From assembly GCF_024679245.1 (NCBI RefSeq), contig NC_090179.1:680501-744500 (forward strand): a stretch of 64,000 bases of DNA, read 5' to 3'. Below are positions 1-10,756 of the stretch, one piece after another. Source of the stretch: Pseudorasbora parva (taxonomy: Eukaryota > Chordata > Actinopteri > Cypriniformes > Gobionidae). Numbering within the stretch: the first letter of the stretch is position 1; every line of letters begins with the position of its first letter. The translations under genes were made by a program, and so were the position numbers. The notes under the pieces are model-generated. The model was not told where the DNA came from. It saw nothing but the letters and a program-made list of their open reading frames with translations, and searched no databases.

Positions 1-611
1 TTTGCAGCCACTGTGACACACCAGTCATTTCATTTGTTAATATATCTGCAGCTAAGCGAGGAGTCTGTGCTGATACATAAATGACTGTGTCATCTGCATA
101 TAACTGACATTTAGTTTCTGTACAACAATTTGGAAAATCATTAACATACAAGGAAAACAACAGCGGACTTAAATTGACCCTTGAGGGAGACCCATCTCAT
201 TGTTTTGTAAAGATGATTTTAAATTATTTATCGTAACACACTGATCTCGAGATTCGAAATATGATCTAAACCAACTAATTGCCTGCTCAGAGAAACTAAA
301 CATATTTAATTTATGAATGAGTATTTCATGATTCACAGTATCAAATGCCTTTTTAAGGTCTAAAAATACTGCGCCAACCACATTACCAGTATCTAAAGCT
401 CCCTTAATGAATTCTGTGAGATGGCAATTTGCCATTTCCGTTGAATATTTAGGCCTAAAACCAAACTGATTAGAGTGAAGTAGACCATTTTTTTCTAGAT
501 AGTTTGTAAGTTGTTCAGCTACCAACTTTTCCAGAATTTTAGAAATTACCGGGAGTATAGAAATTGGTCTATAATTCTTTTGACAGGGAGTCAATGGGGC
601 TGTAGTCATTA
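1..611 (-). pseudogene. LINE reverse transcriptase fragment (L2/CR1-like)
   Basis: The minus strand encodes the N-terminal half of a non-LTR reverse transcriptase. From high to low coordinates it shows a YRPISILPVISKILEK block, the FGFRPKYST block, the LDLKKAFDTVNH block with the first catalytic Asp, and GLPQGSI. A stop follows directly at about 169-171 because the next block (PLLF) lies in another frame, which suggests loss of about one base. Beyond it the YADD motif (QLYADDTVIY) is readable at about 95-65, and the ORF runs off the window start. The motif order is diagnostic of a LINE ORF2; the clade is a judgement by eye. It differs from the fragment beginning at 612. Degenerate. Confidence 0.8.
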
Positions 612-976
612 GGTGACAGTGCTAAGTAGAGCTGGGTGTCATCAGCATAGCTTTGGTAAGGAATTGTTATTTTTCATTATTTGGCTCAGTGGCAGCATAT
701 ACAGGTTAAACAGGAGTGGTGCAAGAATGGACCCTTGTGGGACTCCGCATGTCATGGACGTCCACTCAGACTTATGGTCTCCTATACTCACATATAACCT
801 CTCCCTTCTAAGACCTGAACCATTTGAGGACCATCCCAGAAAGCCCGACCCAGTTTTCCAGCCTGTCTAGAAGTATGTTGTGGTCAACAGTGTCGAATGC
901 AGCACTGAGGTCCAGTTGTACCAGAATTGATGTTTTGCCTGTATCAGTGTTTAAGCGAATATCATTTATAATCTTT
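612..976 (-). pseudogene. L2-like LINE RT fragment, downstream half of an interrupted copy
   Basis: Read on the minus strand this stretch gives the L2-type blocks DIRLNTDTGKTS, LDLSAAFDTVDHNILL and, in shifted frames, the VPQGS-like and YADDTQLY-like blocks, so it is frameshifted. It ends at 976 against an inserted element. Reading resumes in the same LINE at 3641, so 612-976 and 3641-3985 are two halves of one copy. The junction at 612 with the preceding LINE is abrupt and looks like two independent 5'-truncated insertions. Confidence 0.75.
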
Positions 977-1354
977 CACTCTAAAAACTAATTCAGAGGA
1001 CCTTTAGTCATTACTTAAATATATATATTGTTGTGAAATAAAAAATCAAGTTCTGAGAAACTATTAGACTTTTTAATTGTAATTGTTATTTTATTGAGTT
1101 GGGATGACACAAATTATGCCTATCGATGAAATATACTATCATGACTTGTCAGAGTTTAACATTTTCAGTTAATCAAGAAACAATTTAATTTTAAGTTCTG
1201 TTAATGTAAAAAACAATTTGATGACGTGCAAACAGCTAGCCCACAGTTTCCGCGCGCAAGGCCATGCAACAAGACGAGTGAAGCATGTGGTCAATGGTAA
1301 GTAGTTTTATGCTTAATTACACATATTCGCATTCGCTCAGTTGGTGACAGCCTT

Positions 1355-2524
1355 CAGTGGTCGGCAACTAGTGGCCCGCCAGCGATAATATCTGGCCCGC
1401 GGCGTGCCCGCATCTGCCGAATCTGGCAGATTGTTTTGATAGCGGCTGGTTCTGAAATATATCTGTCAGTGTAACGGAGGCGAGTTAATGAGAACTGTGC
1501 AGGTAAACTCCCGTTATTTCAAGAGACGATCACTTCGTCTAGTGGCCAGTGGAAAGTTATGTAGCATTTAGTCTCATCGTTAGAGCGTCAGACTCCCGTG
1601 CAGAAAAAACCCGAGTTCGAGCCCCGCTCAGAGCGGGCAGTGCGAATTTATATCAACATTCAATCAATTTTGTCTTTAGTGATTTTGCCTTTTAAAAAAA
1701 TACAGCAACGTTTCAGCAGTAATGTTTTATTTTAGGATAAATTCAGAGCTTTCAATTTGAAAAGTTCTGAAAGACATTCAAGAGTCTGTGGAATAGATCG
1801 CTAGACACGCCTCTAAAATAGCCGTCATGAAATGTCTGGTATGATGACAAAACGAACAGTGAAATATTGAAACGTTTGATTATATCGCGGGGCCTCAGCA
1901 CCAACACGTGAACAATAACAACTCAAATTCAGCTTCCTTTTTATCAAAAAATATTGACAAGAACCAGCAAAAAGGTGCCATGCTTCAACTTCGTTGCAGA
2001 TTAGACACACCAGCTTTGCATTCACAAAACCAGGTAGGATGCATGCACAGATGTCTTCCCATTCTTATTGTATGCCCTGTTTTCGCTGTTAACTTTCCTC
2101 TTTAGACTCTTTGATAGTGCTATCTTAAATGTTAACAGCACTCTGTACTTGGAGAGTTTAGCCTGCCTCCAAAACGCAAACGACTGCAAAAAAATGCAGT
2201 TTACTACGTGAGGATGCCAAGGAATAATTCTGAGCTAAAAGTATGCTACATGACGTCAAATAAGTATTACAATAGGTTCCATGTATAACAAGCAAATTAA
2301 AAATACATTTATAATTCACAATATGGAAAGTGGAAATAATTAAACATAGTTTGTTAAGAGCAATCAAACATGCCAATAATGGGCTTATTCAAATCCTCTT
2401 TTATGTTTTGACTTATTTTTATTTATTTATTTATTTATTAAATTATCCCTTGACTATATTCTGGCCCGCCATCTAGTGGCAATTTTTTTGGCCCGTGGCC
2501 AAATATACTTGTAACCAAATACTG
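1355..2524. mobile_element. possible hAT-like remnant nested in the 977-3640 element
   Basis: The left end reads CAGTGGTCGGCAACTAGTGG followed by CCCGCC. The right end, reverse-complemented, starts CAGTATTTGGTTAC and runs into GGCCACGGGCC, a loose match typical of old hAT elements with GGCCCGC subterminal motifs. No 8-bp target duplication was found, so boundaries are weak. Confidence 0.3.
1562..1641 (+). other. tRNA-like block (possible SINE head or tRNA pseudogene)
   Basis: The sequence contains a B-box-like GAGTTCGAGCCCC and, about 45 bases upstream, an A-box/D-arm-like TCGTTAGAGCGTCAGAC. The 3' part (GCTCAGAGCGGGC) resembles an acceptor end, but no complementary 5' acceptor strand is present, so it is not a functional tRNA gene. 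It could be a tRNA-derived SINE head carried inside the DNA transposon. Confidence 0.4.
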
Positions 2525-3236
2525 AAATCTGTAAGTCCTTACTCTGAAATCTGCGCAGTGTTGATAGTAACGTTATAACTACTCTGTGTACAGAGGAGGT
2601 AAAGTTAGCTAACGTTATAGCTGTAGCCTGTCACTAATTGAGCTAACTTAGCTACACTATTTTTTCAGATACTTGCTCAAAACCAGTCGGAATTATGTAG
2701 GGCCCAATGAATTACGTTTTATTTTTTCCTAAATTTCGTTTTATTTATTTCTCCAAATTTCGTTTTTTTTTTTTACCTTCTGCTCGTATTTTACCACAAA
2801 AAAGTGTGTTTTACAGCCTGCTCTCGTCTGTTAAGAATTTATTTTGGAGAACCATATTTCATAAGGTTTAATATTCACGTTAAGACCGTGAATGTGATAA
2901 TTAGTTAAACACATGGGTTACAGTGGGGCTGGGCGATAAAACGACATGTCTCGAGATAGACATGTAATCAATAGGCTATTAATAAAAATGCGTTCGATAA
3001 AACGTTCGATATATATTTTTTATTTATTACATATACGTTATATTTTTCTTCGTCGGAACAAACGGGAGGCTGAGTGTGGCTAAAGATTTTTTCTCACGGT
3101 CATGACAGAAGAGCAAAAACATGGTAAGCCTGAATATCATTAGGAAAAAAAAAAGATCATTAATGGTGTCTGTTTATATCTAAAAAATTGCCTCCTGGAA
3201 AACACAGGAAAAATTATTTTCTATAGGACAGGGCTC

Positions 3237-3515
3237 AACTTAATTATTAAGCTCATGTTACTTAGAAATGTGTTTTATTGTGGCCAAAAAACTTTTTCAC
3301 CTAACTTAAAACATTATGTTGGATCAACTTAATTACTTGCATTCATGTAGAAAATTATTAAGTTCATGTTACTTAAAAATGCATTTTTATTGTGGCCTAA
3401 ACTTCTTCACCTAACTTAAAACATTATGTTGGATCAACTTAATTACTTGCATTCATGTAGAAAATTATTAAGTTCATGTTACTTAAAAATGTGTTTTATT
3501 GTTTCATAAAAGGTA
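3237..3515. repeat. about 110-bp tandem repeat, roughly 2.5 copies
   Basis: The phrase TTATTAAGYTCATGTTACTT starts at 3244, 3355 and 3465, giving periods of 111 and 110 bases. The units share the ACTTAAAACATTATGTTGG segment. It lies inside the 977-3640 element near its right end. Confidence 0.8.
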
Positions 3516-3640
3516 ATTCACCATACTCAAAATATCGTTTAGAATTAATGTAATTCTGCCAGTAGTCTTAACATTAAAATTCTAGTGGAAAACGTTAACA
3601 TATTTTTTTTTGTTGACCCAATGTTTTATTTTTTAGAGTG

Positions 3641-3985
3641 TTATGAGCGCTATCTCTGTACTGTGATGCGGATGGAAAACAGATTAAAAAAAGTCAAAGT
3701 ATCTGTTTGAGTTTAAGAATTTGTTCAGTTGATTGAAAACAATTTTTTCAATGATCGTTCCTATGAAGGGGAGATTTGAGATAGGTCTGTAGTTGCTCAG
3801 TATGGAGTTATCCAGATATCTCTTTTTCAGAAGAGGCTTAACTATTGCAGTTTTAAGGGAGTTTGGAAAAGTCCCATAGAGAAGTGAAGAGTTTATCACT
3901 TCTAGGAGATCTGCTTCTTAACAGTTAAACACACTTTTGAAAAAAGAAGTGGGGAGTGTGTCAAGGGCACAATTGATTTTTTAAG
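3641..3985 (-). pseudogene. L2-like LINE RT fragment, upstream half of the interrupted copy
   Basis: The minus strand encodes SLLYGTFPNSLKTAIVKPLL and NYRPISNLPFIGTIIEKIVF, the RT finger region of L2-type LINEs. After a frameshift near 3690 it gives HPHHSTEIALI, which joins in frame to DIRLNTDTG at 976 once the intervening element and one TT are removed. Upstream the frame is broken around 3900. It is the same LINE copy as 612-976. Confidence 0.75.
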
Positions 3986-5133
3986 GTGCTGTACCATTTC
4001 TTCTCAAATTGTACCGTCAATTGCTTTGAAATTAGACATAGTAACTTTCTGATGTTGTGGTCTGATCTGTCTGATCCCAGAGCAACTAGAGGATGTGCTA
4101 ATAAGATTATGCACTGTTTGTCCATGTTAACAAACAATTTAAAAAAAAATGTTAATACATTTTTTGTTTGTCATGATATAAGTAATCAATTCAGTAATTT
4201 TCATGGTGATATCTAAAGGTTAAACGTTTTACCCTGTTCATGTGAGAAAAATAATGAATAGGCGTATAAATAGGATATATTTGGGTCTTTTTCAGAAATT
4301 TCCCCTAATGGGATTCTTCTGGGCTTTTTTTTTCTTACTCAGGACATTTTGAGGATACAAAATCAGTTGAGTTTGATTCTGTTGCAATTTGTTCACCTTT
4401 TTTCCTTAAACGCCTGGACTAGTATGCTATGTGCTTGCTTCAATAAAAATTAATACAGTTATGATGAAGCTAACTAGTTACTAGCTAGCTAGTTATTAGT
4501 GATCTAACATTAAAAACATGTTTCTATTTAATAAGAAAGTCATTCGAACCTCAAAGTGTTAACCTGTCACCTCTGACCTTTAACAGCTGTCACAGCTCCT
4601 GGTGCAGATGGGATGTGTTGTTGCAGGAACTGATTTGCTATAGGCTACTGCTGACTGGTCGAAATCTCATGCTACTTAGGACAAATGTAATGTACAGAAG
4701 TAGCTGCACTGCTTAAATACAAAATTAAAGTTTTTGAAGGAAAATATAATTAAAAAGTCACTCTGATGACATCGTTTTTATGTGAAATGTGCATATTTAC
4801 CCCCAGTTGTCATAGTATGGGGAAATATTTTGTTTTTTTAAACCTGAAACCAATTTTATTGGATTCCCTGACCCCAAAAATGTATACTTTGACACCAAAT
4901 TTGTCATTATAGCAATAACAGAAGCACAGATATGGGCTCTAGAGTATTTTTGGCACATTGGCGGCCATTTTTGAAAAAACCTGTTTATTTCGGATAAAAA
5001 GTGTGATCTCACTTGTGTCTTAGGATAAATTTATTTGTATGACCCTAAGGTACTTCCATACCAAAGGGGACCTTTGCATCATGACTTGAAGTCAAAAGTC
5101 ACTTAACCTCCCTACTAGAACCCTAATGGACCA
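3986..5133. other. no recognised gene
   Basis: AT-rich sequence without convincing coding potential. Short ORFs on both strands show no recognisable motif. Sequence just upstream of 5134 may belong to the same transposon as the ORF at 5134, since similar fish ORFs are usually longer at the N-terminus. Confidence 0.4.
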
Positions 5134-6006
5134 ATGAGACAAACTGCTGCTCAAATGTGGTGCTTCTTAAGGTTTTTGCCCATCATCATTGGAGACAAAA
5201 TACCAAAAGGGAACAAACACTGGGAACTGTTGCTGCTTCTCCTGTCTTGCATGGAGTTCATTTTCTCCCCCTCCATCACAACAGAGGCCACCATATACCT
5301 GAAACCTCTAATTGCAGAACACCACACTGTATTCTTGCAGCTTTACCCACATCTGCACCTGAAACCCAAACACCACTTTCTCCTCCACTACCCAAGAGCC
5401 ATTCGGAAGATTGGTCCATTAAAACAATTTTGGACAATGCGATTTGAGGCAAGACATAATTTCTTTAAACAGCTGAGCCATGTAGTTTGTAATTTTAAAA
5501 ACAAAACTTTGCAAAACTATGGCATTCAGGAATCAGATGATGTTGTGCTACCGCTTACTGACAGAAAGTGTTTTCTCCAAAAACACAGAGTTTGGACCAG
5601 GGCATGGCTCATTTCTTGCTGCAATTCAGGGAGAATTCGTAAAGGGTCTTGAAGAACCCCCGTTTGCTGAGGTTTTTGTTCCTTATTGGGTAGTTGTCAA
5701 TGGCACAGAGTACAGACCAGGCATGACCATCACAACAGGATGCACAGAGGATGGAGTACCTCATTTTGGGTTGATAAAAGCTATAGTAACTAATGGCCTC
5801 AATGTTGATGTGAAACTTGTTGTAAAAAAATGGCACTGTGGGTTTTGATCTCCATTACTTTGCATATGCAGTCTCCTCTGATGAAGCTCTCGAGGCTGTC
5901 TCTGTGAATTCACTGCACGATTTTCAGCCTTTGCATGCAGTGAAATCATATATTTCACTGTAGAGGATGACTTGTACTACGTTCCCTTGCGCTACAGACG
6001 GTTTTA
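5134..6006 (+). pseudogene. transposon-type ORF fragment (KPKHHFLLHYP family), frameshifted
   Basis: The first frame (5134-5515) gives KPKHHFLLHYPRAIRKIGPL, then FWTMRFEARHNFFKQLSHV and NFKN. This block is seen in many copies in fish as part of long uncharacterised, probably DNA-transposon proteins. Near 5510-5519 the frame shifts and continues with CYRLLTESVFSKNTEFGPGH and a conserved tail to about 5848. A second shift near 5845 restores DLHYFAYAV, and a further shift gives a terminal LRYRRF and stop near 6006. At least three breaks make it a pseudogene. It lies on the same strand just upstream of the SAMD3-like gene, so both could belong to one large element. The biochemical role is unknown; resemblance to a CACTA-associated domain is only a guess. 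Confidence 0.55.
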
Positions 6007-7034
6007 AGGCTGTTTATTTATTTTTTACATGAAATTACCCCCCCCCCCCCTCCTTAATAGTGCATCTTTATTAAATACATGTTATAAATATAAGCTTCTT
6101 GTACATATACACGTACACACTTTACTATGGGTTAGATGTAGATATTACAATTTTAAGGTTTGTTATTAGAATTTTAAAAGGCCAATTCTTTGTGTGGTGC
6201 ATTAATCAACTGCAAGGCATATGTTAGGTTGGCAATCTAAAGGAGTTGTGTTGTCCAATTATTAAAAGTTTTTTTTATTCAGTTGGTTATACTGAAACTG
6301 TAAATAAATGCAAAAATGTCTTCTCTTTGCATATAGACAGAAGAACCCTCTGAAAGCAATGCTAGTAAAACCGTGGTACCTTCCATAACGGAGCTTCCTA
6401 CTGTGACAATGAGTGTTGTGGAAAATTCAACCTCATTTGTATGTATTTCTTTTCCCCTCGATTTTAAATACCTCACATATACATACTTTTTTGGCAGACC
6501 TTCTAAATATTTTTTCTCCATTAAGGATATACGACAGATTTTAGAGGGAAGCACACATGGGTCTTCTATTCTCACCAATTTGGAACAAAACCAGAAATTA
6601 TGTCTTGAAGACCGAAGGAAAATTGTTCGCATTTTAGTGTCCTATTTAATGGAGTAGTTTGGGGAATAGTAAGTGATGTTTTAGTCATTGTTGCACTTTA
6701 CATAAAGTCATTCAATCATAAATTGTCAATTCAATTAACCTGTTAAGCTGACTTCCAAATTTTGAAAAAATCCTAAGAAATGTATACTCAGACTAAAACA
6801 AATACAGTTTGTGAATCCTTTGCACTAAAAGCATAATTATGGTCTCATTTGAAAGCAGACACCTGGCAGTTTACTGTAAAGTCAAAATGATAATATTTTC
6901 TATAATCAAAAAATGCTATAATAAGCTTCAAAGTTTTGTAAAGTTATTAGAAATGTATTTGTATGAAATATCTATATGAAAATAAAATTGAAGTGGGCCT
7001 TGGAGAAATCGTCTCGGTTACGTATGTAACCCTC

Positions 7035-7250
7035 GTTCCCTTTCAGTCGGTCACGTTCGACGTACGTCAGAACTGAACCGACGAATTGGGATCTGACCTC
7101 AGAGACCTATCCACTTCGAGTGTATAAAAACGAGCCAATCGGAGATTGGCATGTGATCCACACATTCCACGCTCCGCCCCTCAGCGCGGGTATAAATAGG
7201 AAGTGGAATGGTAGATCAAATGCTTTTTTTCAACTGAGGAGCCGAATACG
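7035..7250. repeat. left inverted terminal repeat of the DIRS element
   Basis: Starts GTTCCCTTTCAGTCGGTCAC and is the reverse complement of 10757-10968. It contains GGGTATAAATAGG, a TATA-box-like motif, present in mirror image in the other arm, as expected for a retroelement terminus driving transcription. A copy of its first part recurs in the internal complementary region. Confidence 0.85.
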
Positions 7251-7322
7251 TGACTGGGCTCCAAGCTGAAGCACAGCTCCTGGCGACGGGACGTACGTCT
7301 CCGTTCCCTCCTTCAGGGAATG

Positions 7323-7400
7323 AGGGTTACATACGTAACCGAGACGTTCCCTTTCAGTCGGTCACGTTCGACGTACGTCAGAACTGAACCGACGAATTGG
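7323..7400. repeat. internal complementary region of the DIRS element
   Basis: GAGGGTTACATACGTAACCG at 7323 is the reverse complement of the element's left outer end at 7010-7034. It is followed by a direct copy of GTTCCCTTTCAGTCGGTCAC and downstream repeat sequence. In DIRS elements this region templates completion of the termini. Confidence 0.8.
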
Positions 7401-7835
7401 GATCCCTTTGGAAAACGCCAGGATGCTGGCCCTTCCAGCGTCCTGCTTGAGCGCACTGGACCGTCTAGTATGGTACGGAAGTCAGGGCTCCAAGCAGGGA
7501 GGTCAGTCACTGCTGTTCTGCAAGACCCACTTAGAGTGACCATAGACCGCTGGGAAGCGTGTTCTTCTCGGGAGAAGGTACGCTGCGGGGCCACGTCCTT
7601 CAGGGAAGGAATGGTGGCGGAATACACATAAGGACTAACCTGGCAGGGTAGTGCAACATATGGCAGTCTCTGGGGTGGTTCCAACCTAATTGTAGGGGGG
7701 AAAGAACACGCCCAGAGACGACAGAGCGGGCTCTGTCAAGGGAAAGACACGGGGCTAGCCCGAAGGGTAGCTGATACCGTGGACGAATACACATATGGGG
7801 TTGCCGTGAGGGAACCGCTACATATGGAACCCAGC

Positions 7836-8669
7836 CTACAACCACGTTCCACAAGCATACGGGTGCAGGCCTAGCGTCAGACGGTCCGCAACGTCTGACA
7901 CCGCATGGGGTGAGCCAGTCATCGAGATAGTTGAGAATGCGAACGCCGCGTTCTCGGAGTGGAACAATGGCTGCCTCCGCGACCTTCGTAAAGATGCGAG
8001 GCGACAGGGACAGCCCGAAGGGCAGGACCTTGTACTGGTATGCCCGTGCCTCGGACGTAGAACGTAGGAACGGTCTGTGTCGAGGAAAATCGAGACATGA
8101 AGTACGCGTCCTTCAGGTTGATCGCTGCGAACCAATCCTGGGGACGGATGCATTGAAAGTGCGTTCCTGCGTAACATCCAGAACGGGAGCTTGAGCAGGG
8201 CCCGTTTCAGGATGCACAGGTCCAGGATTGGCCGTAGCCCACCCCCTTTCTTGGGCACGATGAAGTAGGGACTGTAGAACCCTGTCTTCATCTCGGCTGG
8301 AGGAACCGGCTCGATCGCGTCCTTCGCCAGTAGGACCTCGATCTCTGACACGCAAGACTCGAGCGTCACTGCTTCGCACTGAGGTGAAGAGGACGCCTTT
8401 GTACTTGGGTGGCCGGCGAGCGAACTGAATCGCGTAGCCGAGTCTGATGGTACTGATGAGTCAACGGGATGGTCGAGGGAGATGTAGCCACACTCCCAGG
8501 GACCACCCGCGCGGGACCAACAGCACCACAGACATGCCCGGGGTGGGGCAGTGCACTGAAGTGCTCTGGCTCGACTCAGGAGGCCCGGAGGCGGCCCGGA
8601 GTGTCGTGCGAGCACTCCTAGTGCGGGCAGGGAGTGGGTGAGAAGGCCCGGAGGCGTCCTCGAGCTCAC
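7836..8669 (-). pseudogene. DIRS reverse transcriptase, N-terminal fragment
   Basis: The ORF contains SEIEVLLAKDAIEPVPPAEM, then GFYSPYFIVPKKGGGLRPIL and DLCILKRALLKLPFWML, the finger/palm start typical of fish DIRS1 RT. Downstream the expected DLKDAYFHV block is scrambled by frameshift (HVSIFLDTDR and a FHSENAAFAF tail). No YxDD motif is found before the internal complementary region. It is read from the same strand as the gag-like ORF at 8850-9968. Inactive. Confidence 0.75.
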
Positions 8670-8849
8670 TCGGCTGCTCGCTGCCCGGAGGCAGAGAGGT
8701 GGGAGAATCAGACCCGACTCGGGAGGCCCGTGGGTGGCCCAGAGTGTTATCTGAGTGTTCCCGGGAAGGGCAGAGAGTGGGTGAGATGGCCAGAGGCGTC
8801 CTAAAGCCCACCCTGCTGCCTACTGCCCGAAGGCAGGGAGGTGGGGCAC

Positions 8850-9968
8850 TCAGACCCTACTCGGGAGGCCCGAAGGCGGCCCGGAGTATTGTCCGAGTAC
8901 TCCAGGTTGGGGCAGAGTGTGGGTGAGAAGGCCCAGGGGCGGTCTCGATGCCCACACTACTGCCCCCTGGCGAGGGAGGGGAGGAAAGAAGTAGAAAGGC
9001 CCGGGGGCGTCGCACACTTCCAACCTGGCCCTCTGAGGCCCAGAGAGAGAGGAACTGCTCTGAATATGTGGGTACCGCTGGACTCCGGAGAGCCAGTGGC
9101 AGAACGTTAACCAGTCAGGGCCCCCCGGTCCTCCTCCGGGGGGGTGGGGGAGGGATACGAATATCACCTCCCCCCGAGCAGCTCCTGTTCTCCCCAGCCT
9201 GTCCGTCTCAGGGCCACGTCCCCTTGCGCTTGCCTGCCGGTTAGCGGGGCCCTGGACGGGTTGGGCGCCTCCCTCGCGCCCGGCACCCTGCTCCTCCAGT
9301 GGAGGCTGCTGCTCTAGCAGGGTGGAGGCGGACGCAGGAGGGGATGCCCTCGGCGACAAGCCGGCAGAGGCGCCGCGACCGACGACCGAGCAGCTCGTCG
9401 TCGGCACCCTGGTGCAACGCCTCTGTCTGCTTCTGGGCCACCAAGAACTGCTGGGCAAAGTTCTCGATGGCGTCGCCGAGGAGGCCAGCCCGACAGACAG
9501 GCCTTCCTTACGCATATCTGCCGGGTTAGCCCCCTGTTCCTGGACCACTAGTGTGGACATCGCCTGACCCAGGGAGCGTGCAGTGATTTTCATCGCCCCT
9601 AGGGCGAGGTCCAACACCGCACGCAGTTCCTGCACAACCCCTGGGCTGGGACTACCCTCGTGCGTGCAGGGCAGAGGGCAGTGAGAGAGGGAAAACAATG
9701 ATACTTTTTTTTTTTTTTTTTTTGTCTCATTTTTGGCCCTCTTGACCCTCCATATTTCCCTCTCTCCGATGCAGCAATTGACATCTGTCCTCTGCCAGAG
9801 CAAAAAATGAAACGCTAAGACCTTTTCTCTTCCAGGACCAGCGATTCCATCTCTCACTACAAGCAGGCATGTGAGACAGTGAACGTGGCCGTCAGAACGG
9901 CACACAGCGCACTGAACGCTCAAGCCTCTATGAAGAAGGCAAGGCGAACAATGCCCTGACGTGGTCAT
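8850..9968 (-). CDS. DIRS gag-like ORF1 (372 aa), function by position
   Basis: A GC-rich ORF rich in Pro, Ser, Arg and Gly between the 5' terminal repeat and the RT of the DIRS element, in the gag position. A Cys/His-rich N-terminus is visible (CSPCLLHRG, CAVCRSDGHVHCLTC). An oligo-Lys stretch comes from a poly-A tract (poly-T at 9706-9724) and may mark a length change. Segments RAVLDLALGAMKITARSLGQ and MSTLVVQEQGANPADMRK look like conserved capsid-like helices of this family. The C-terminal part may be read out of its original frame, so the full ORF is not necessarily the ancestral protein. Confidence 0.5.
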   Translation of the reverse strand: MTTSGHCSPCLLHRGLSVQCAVCRSDGHVHCLTCLLVVRDGIAGPGREKVLAFHFLLWQRTDVNCCIGEREIWRVKRAKNETKKKKKKVSLFSLSHCPLPCTHEGSPSPGVVQELRAVLDLALGAMKITARSLGQAMSTLVVQEQGANPADMRKEGLSVGLASSATPSRTLPSSSWWPRSRQRRCTRVPTTSCSVVGRGASAGLSPRASPPASASTLLEQQPPLEEQGAGREGGAQPVQGPANRQASARGRGPETDRLGRTGAARGEVIFVSLPHPPGGGPGGPDWLTFCHWLSGVQRYPHIQSSSSLSGPQRARLEVCDAPGPFYFFPPLPRQGAVVWASRPPLGLLTHTLPQPGVLGQYSGPPSGLPSRV

Positions 9969-10375
9969 GTTCTCATGAGAGAATCTGTACCACCCACGAA
10001 CAGAGTCTCAGCATGCTTTTGATGTGATAGAGGAGTGGGGGCCCGAAGGGGTTTACCCGGCGGGGAATTCCCACTGTAATCCTCAGGCTACCAGCGCTTA
10101 TCAGCCAAAGTAGTCCTTTTTCCAGTAACACCAGAATATGAACTAGATCGGGGGATAGGCGAAGGGACTCGATCCCATCTGAGGTTTCATAGTCTCGGCC
10201 GCGCATCTAGAGCACCGACTGACGCGCGTCGGTTGCTGTGACAACCACCGCTGTCAGCCGGCCGCTCGACGGCACACGGCGCGCTGAACACTCAAGCCTT
10301 TTATGAGAAAGGGTGAGACGAACAACGCGCCGACGTGACCATGTTCTTCTGCGAGAACATGAATCACCCACGATC
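9900..10375. repeat. degenerate duplicated segment in the DIRS 5' region
   Basis: A block with CACTGAACGCTCAAGCCT near 9909 recurs as CGCTGAACACTCAAGCCT near 10282, each followed by GACGTG..CATGTTCT and a CACCCACGA motif. Two diverged copies lie about 370 bp apart in the leader of the element. Confidence 0.6.
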
Positions 10376-10756
10376 GCAATTTCACATGCGATCGTGGCCG
10401 TCAATGAGGACAGGAAACAGTTGCATTCCAGGAATGCACGGTTTGAATGACATCTTGAAAAAGACGCAGGGTCAAACCGTGTTGCTCTTTTAGAATGGAA
10501 AAACTGCTCTTTTAGATGTGCTGAAGCACTCAGGGAGATGACCGCGGTCAGCACGCAGTCCACAGCGCAAGCCTGCGTGTGACACTCAAAGGAAACGCCC
10601 AGCGAACCAACAACAAAAAGCTCTTTTTTGTTTGAATGCAAACGATTGCAACAAGGGATCGGTCTCTCGCTGAGAAGCGCTATAACACCCGCACTGGCAG
10701 TTCCTTCCCTTCTCCAAGACTCAATTCTTAGACACTCTTCGTGGCAACAGCAATGT

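Larger units (their letters stand above)
977..3640. mobile_element. CACTA/EnSpm-like non-autonomous DNA transposon, 2.66 kb
   Basis: The element begins CACTCTAAAAACTAATTC and ends TTTTTTAGAGTG, an inverted terminal match starting with CAC. Flanking bases are ...ATCTTT and TTATGAGC. Removing the element and one copy of TT rejoins the L2 reading frame on the minus strand, so the target duplication is TT (2 bp). No transposase ORF is visible. It contains a possible nested hAT-like remnant (1355-2524), a tRNA-like block and a 110-bp tandem repeat. The same termini and a 2-bp duplication recur at 61030-62438. Assignment to CACTA/EnSpm rests on CAC termini and short duplication and is tentative. 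Confidence 0.7.

Noticed and set aside
1562..1641. Functional tRNA gene
   Set aside because: No paired acceptor stem and no convincing anticodon loop.
3237..3515. 110-bp repeats as a CRISPR-like array
   Set aside because: Whole units repeat without unique spacers, in a eukaryotic DNA transposon.
6439..6525. Read-through of 6373-6657 as one exon
   Set aside because: The interval translates to a low-complexity aromatic stretch, and a donor (GTATGT) and acceptor (TCTCCATTAAG) in matching phase remove it.
7313..9567. Many overlapping ORFs on both strands in the GC-rich DIRS body
   Set aside because: High GC content produces long antisense ORFs. Only the minus-strand frames with RT or gag-position features were kept.
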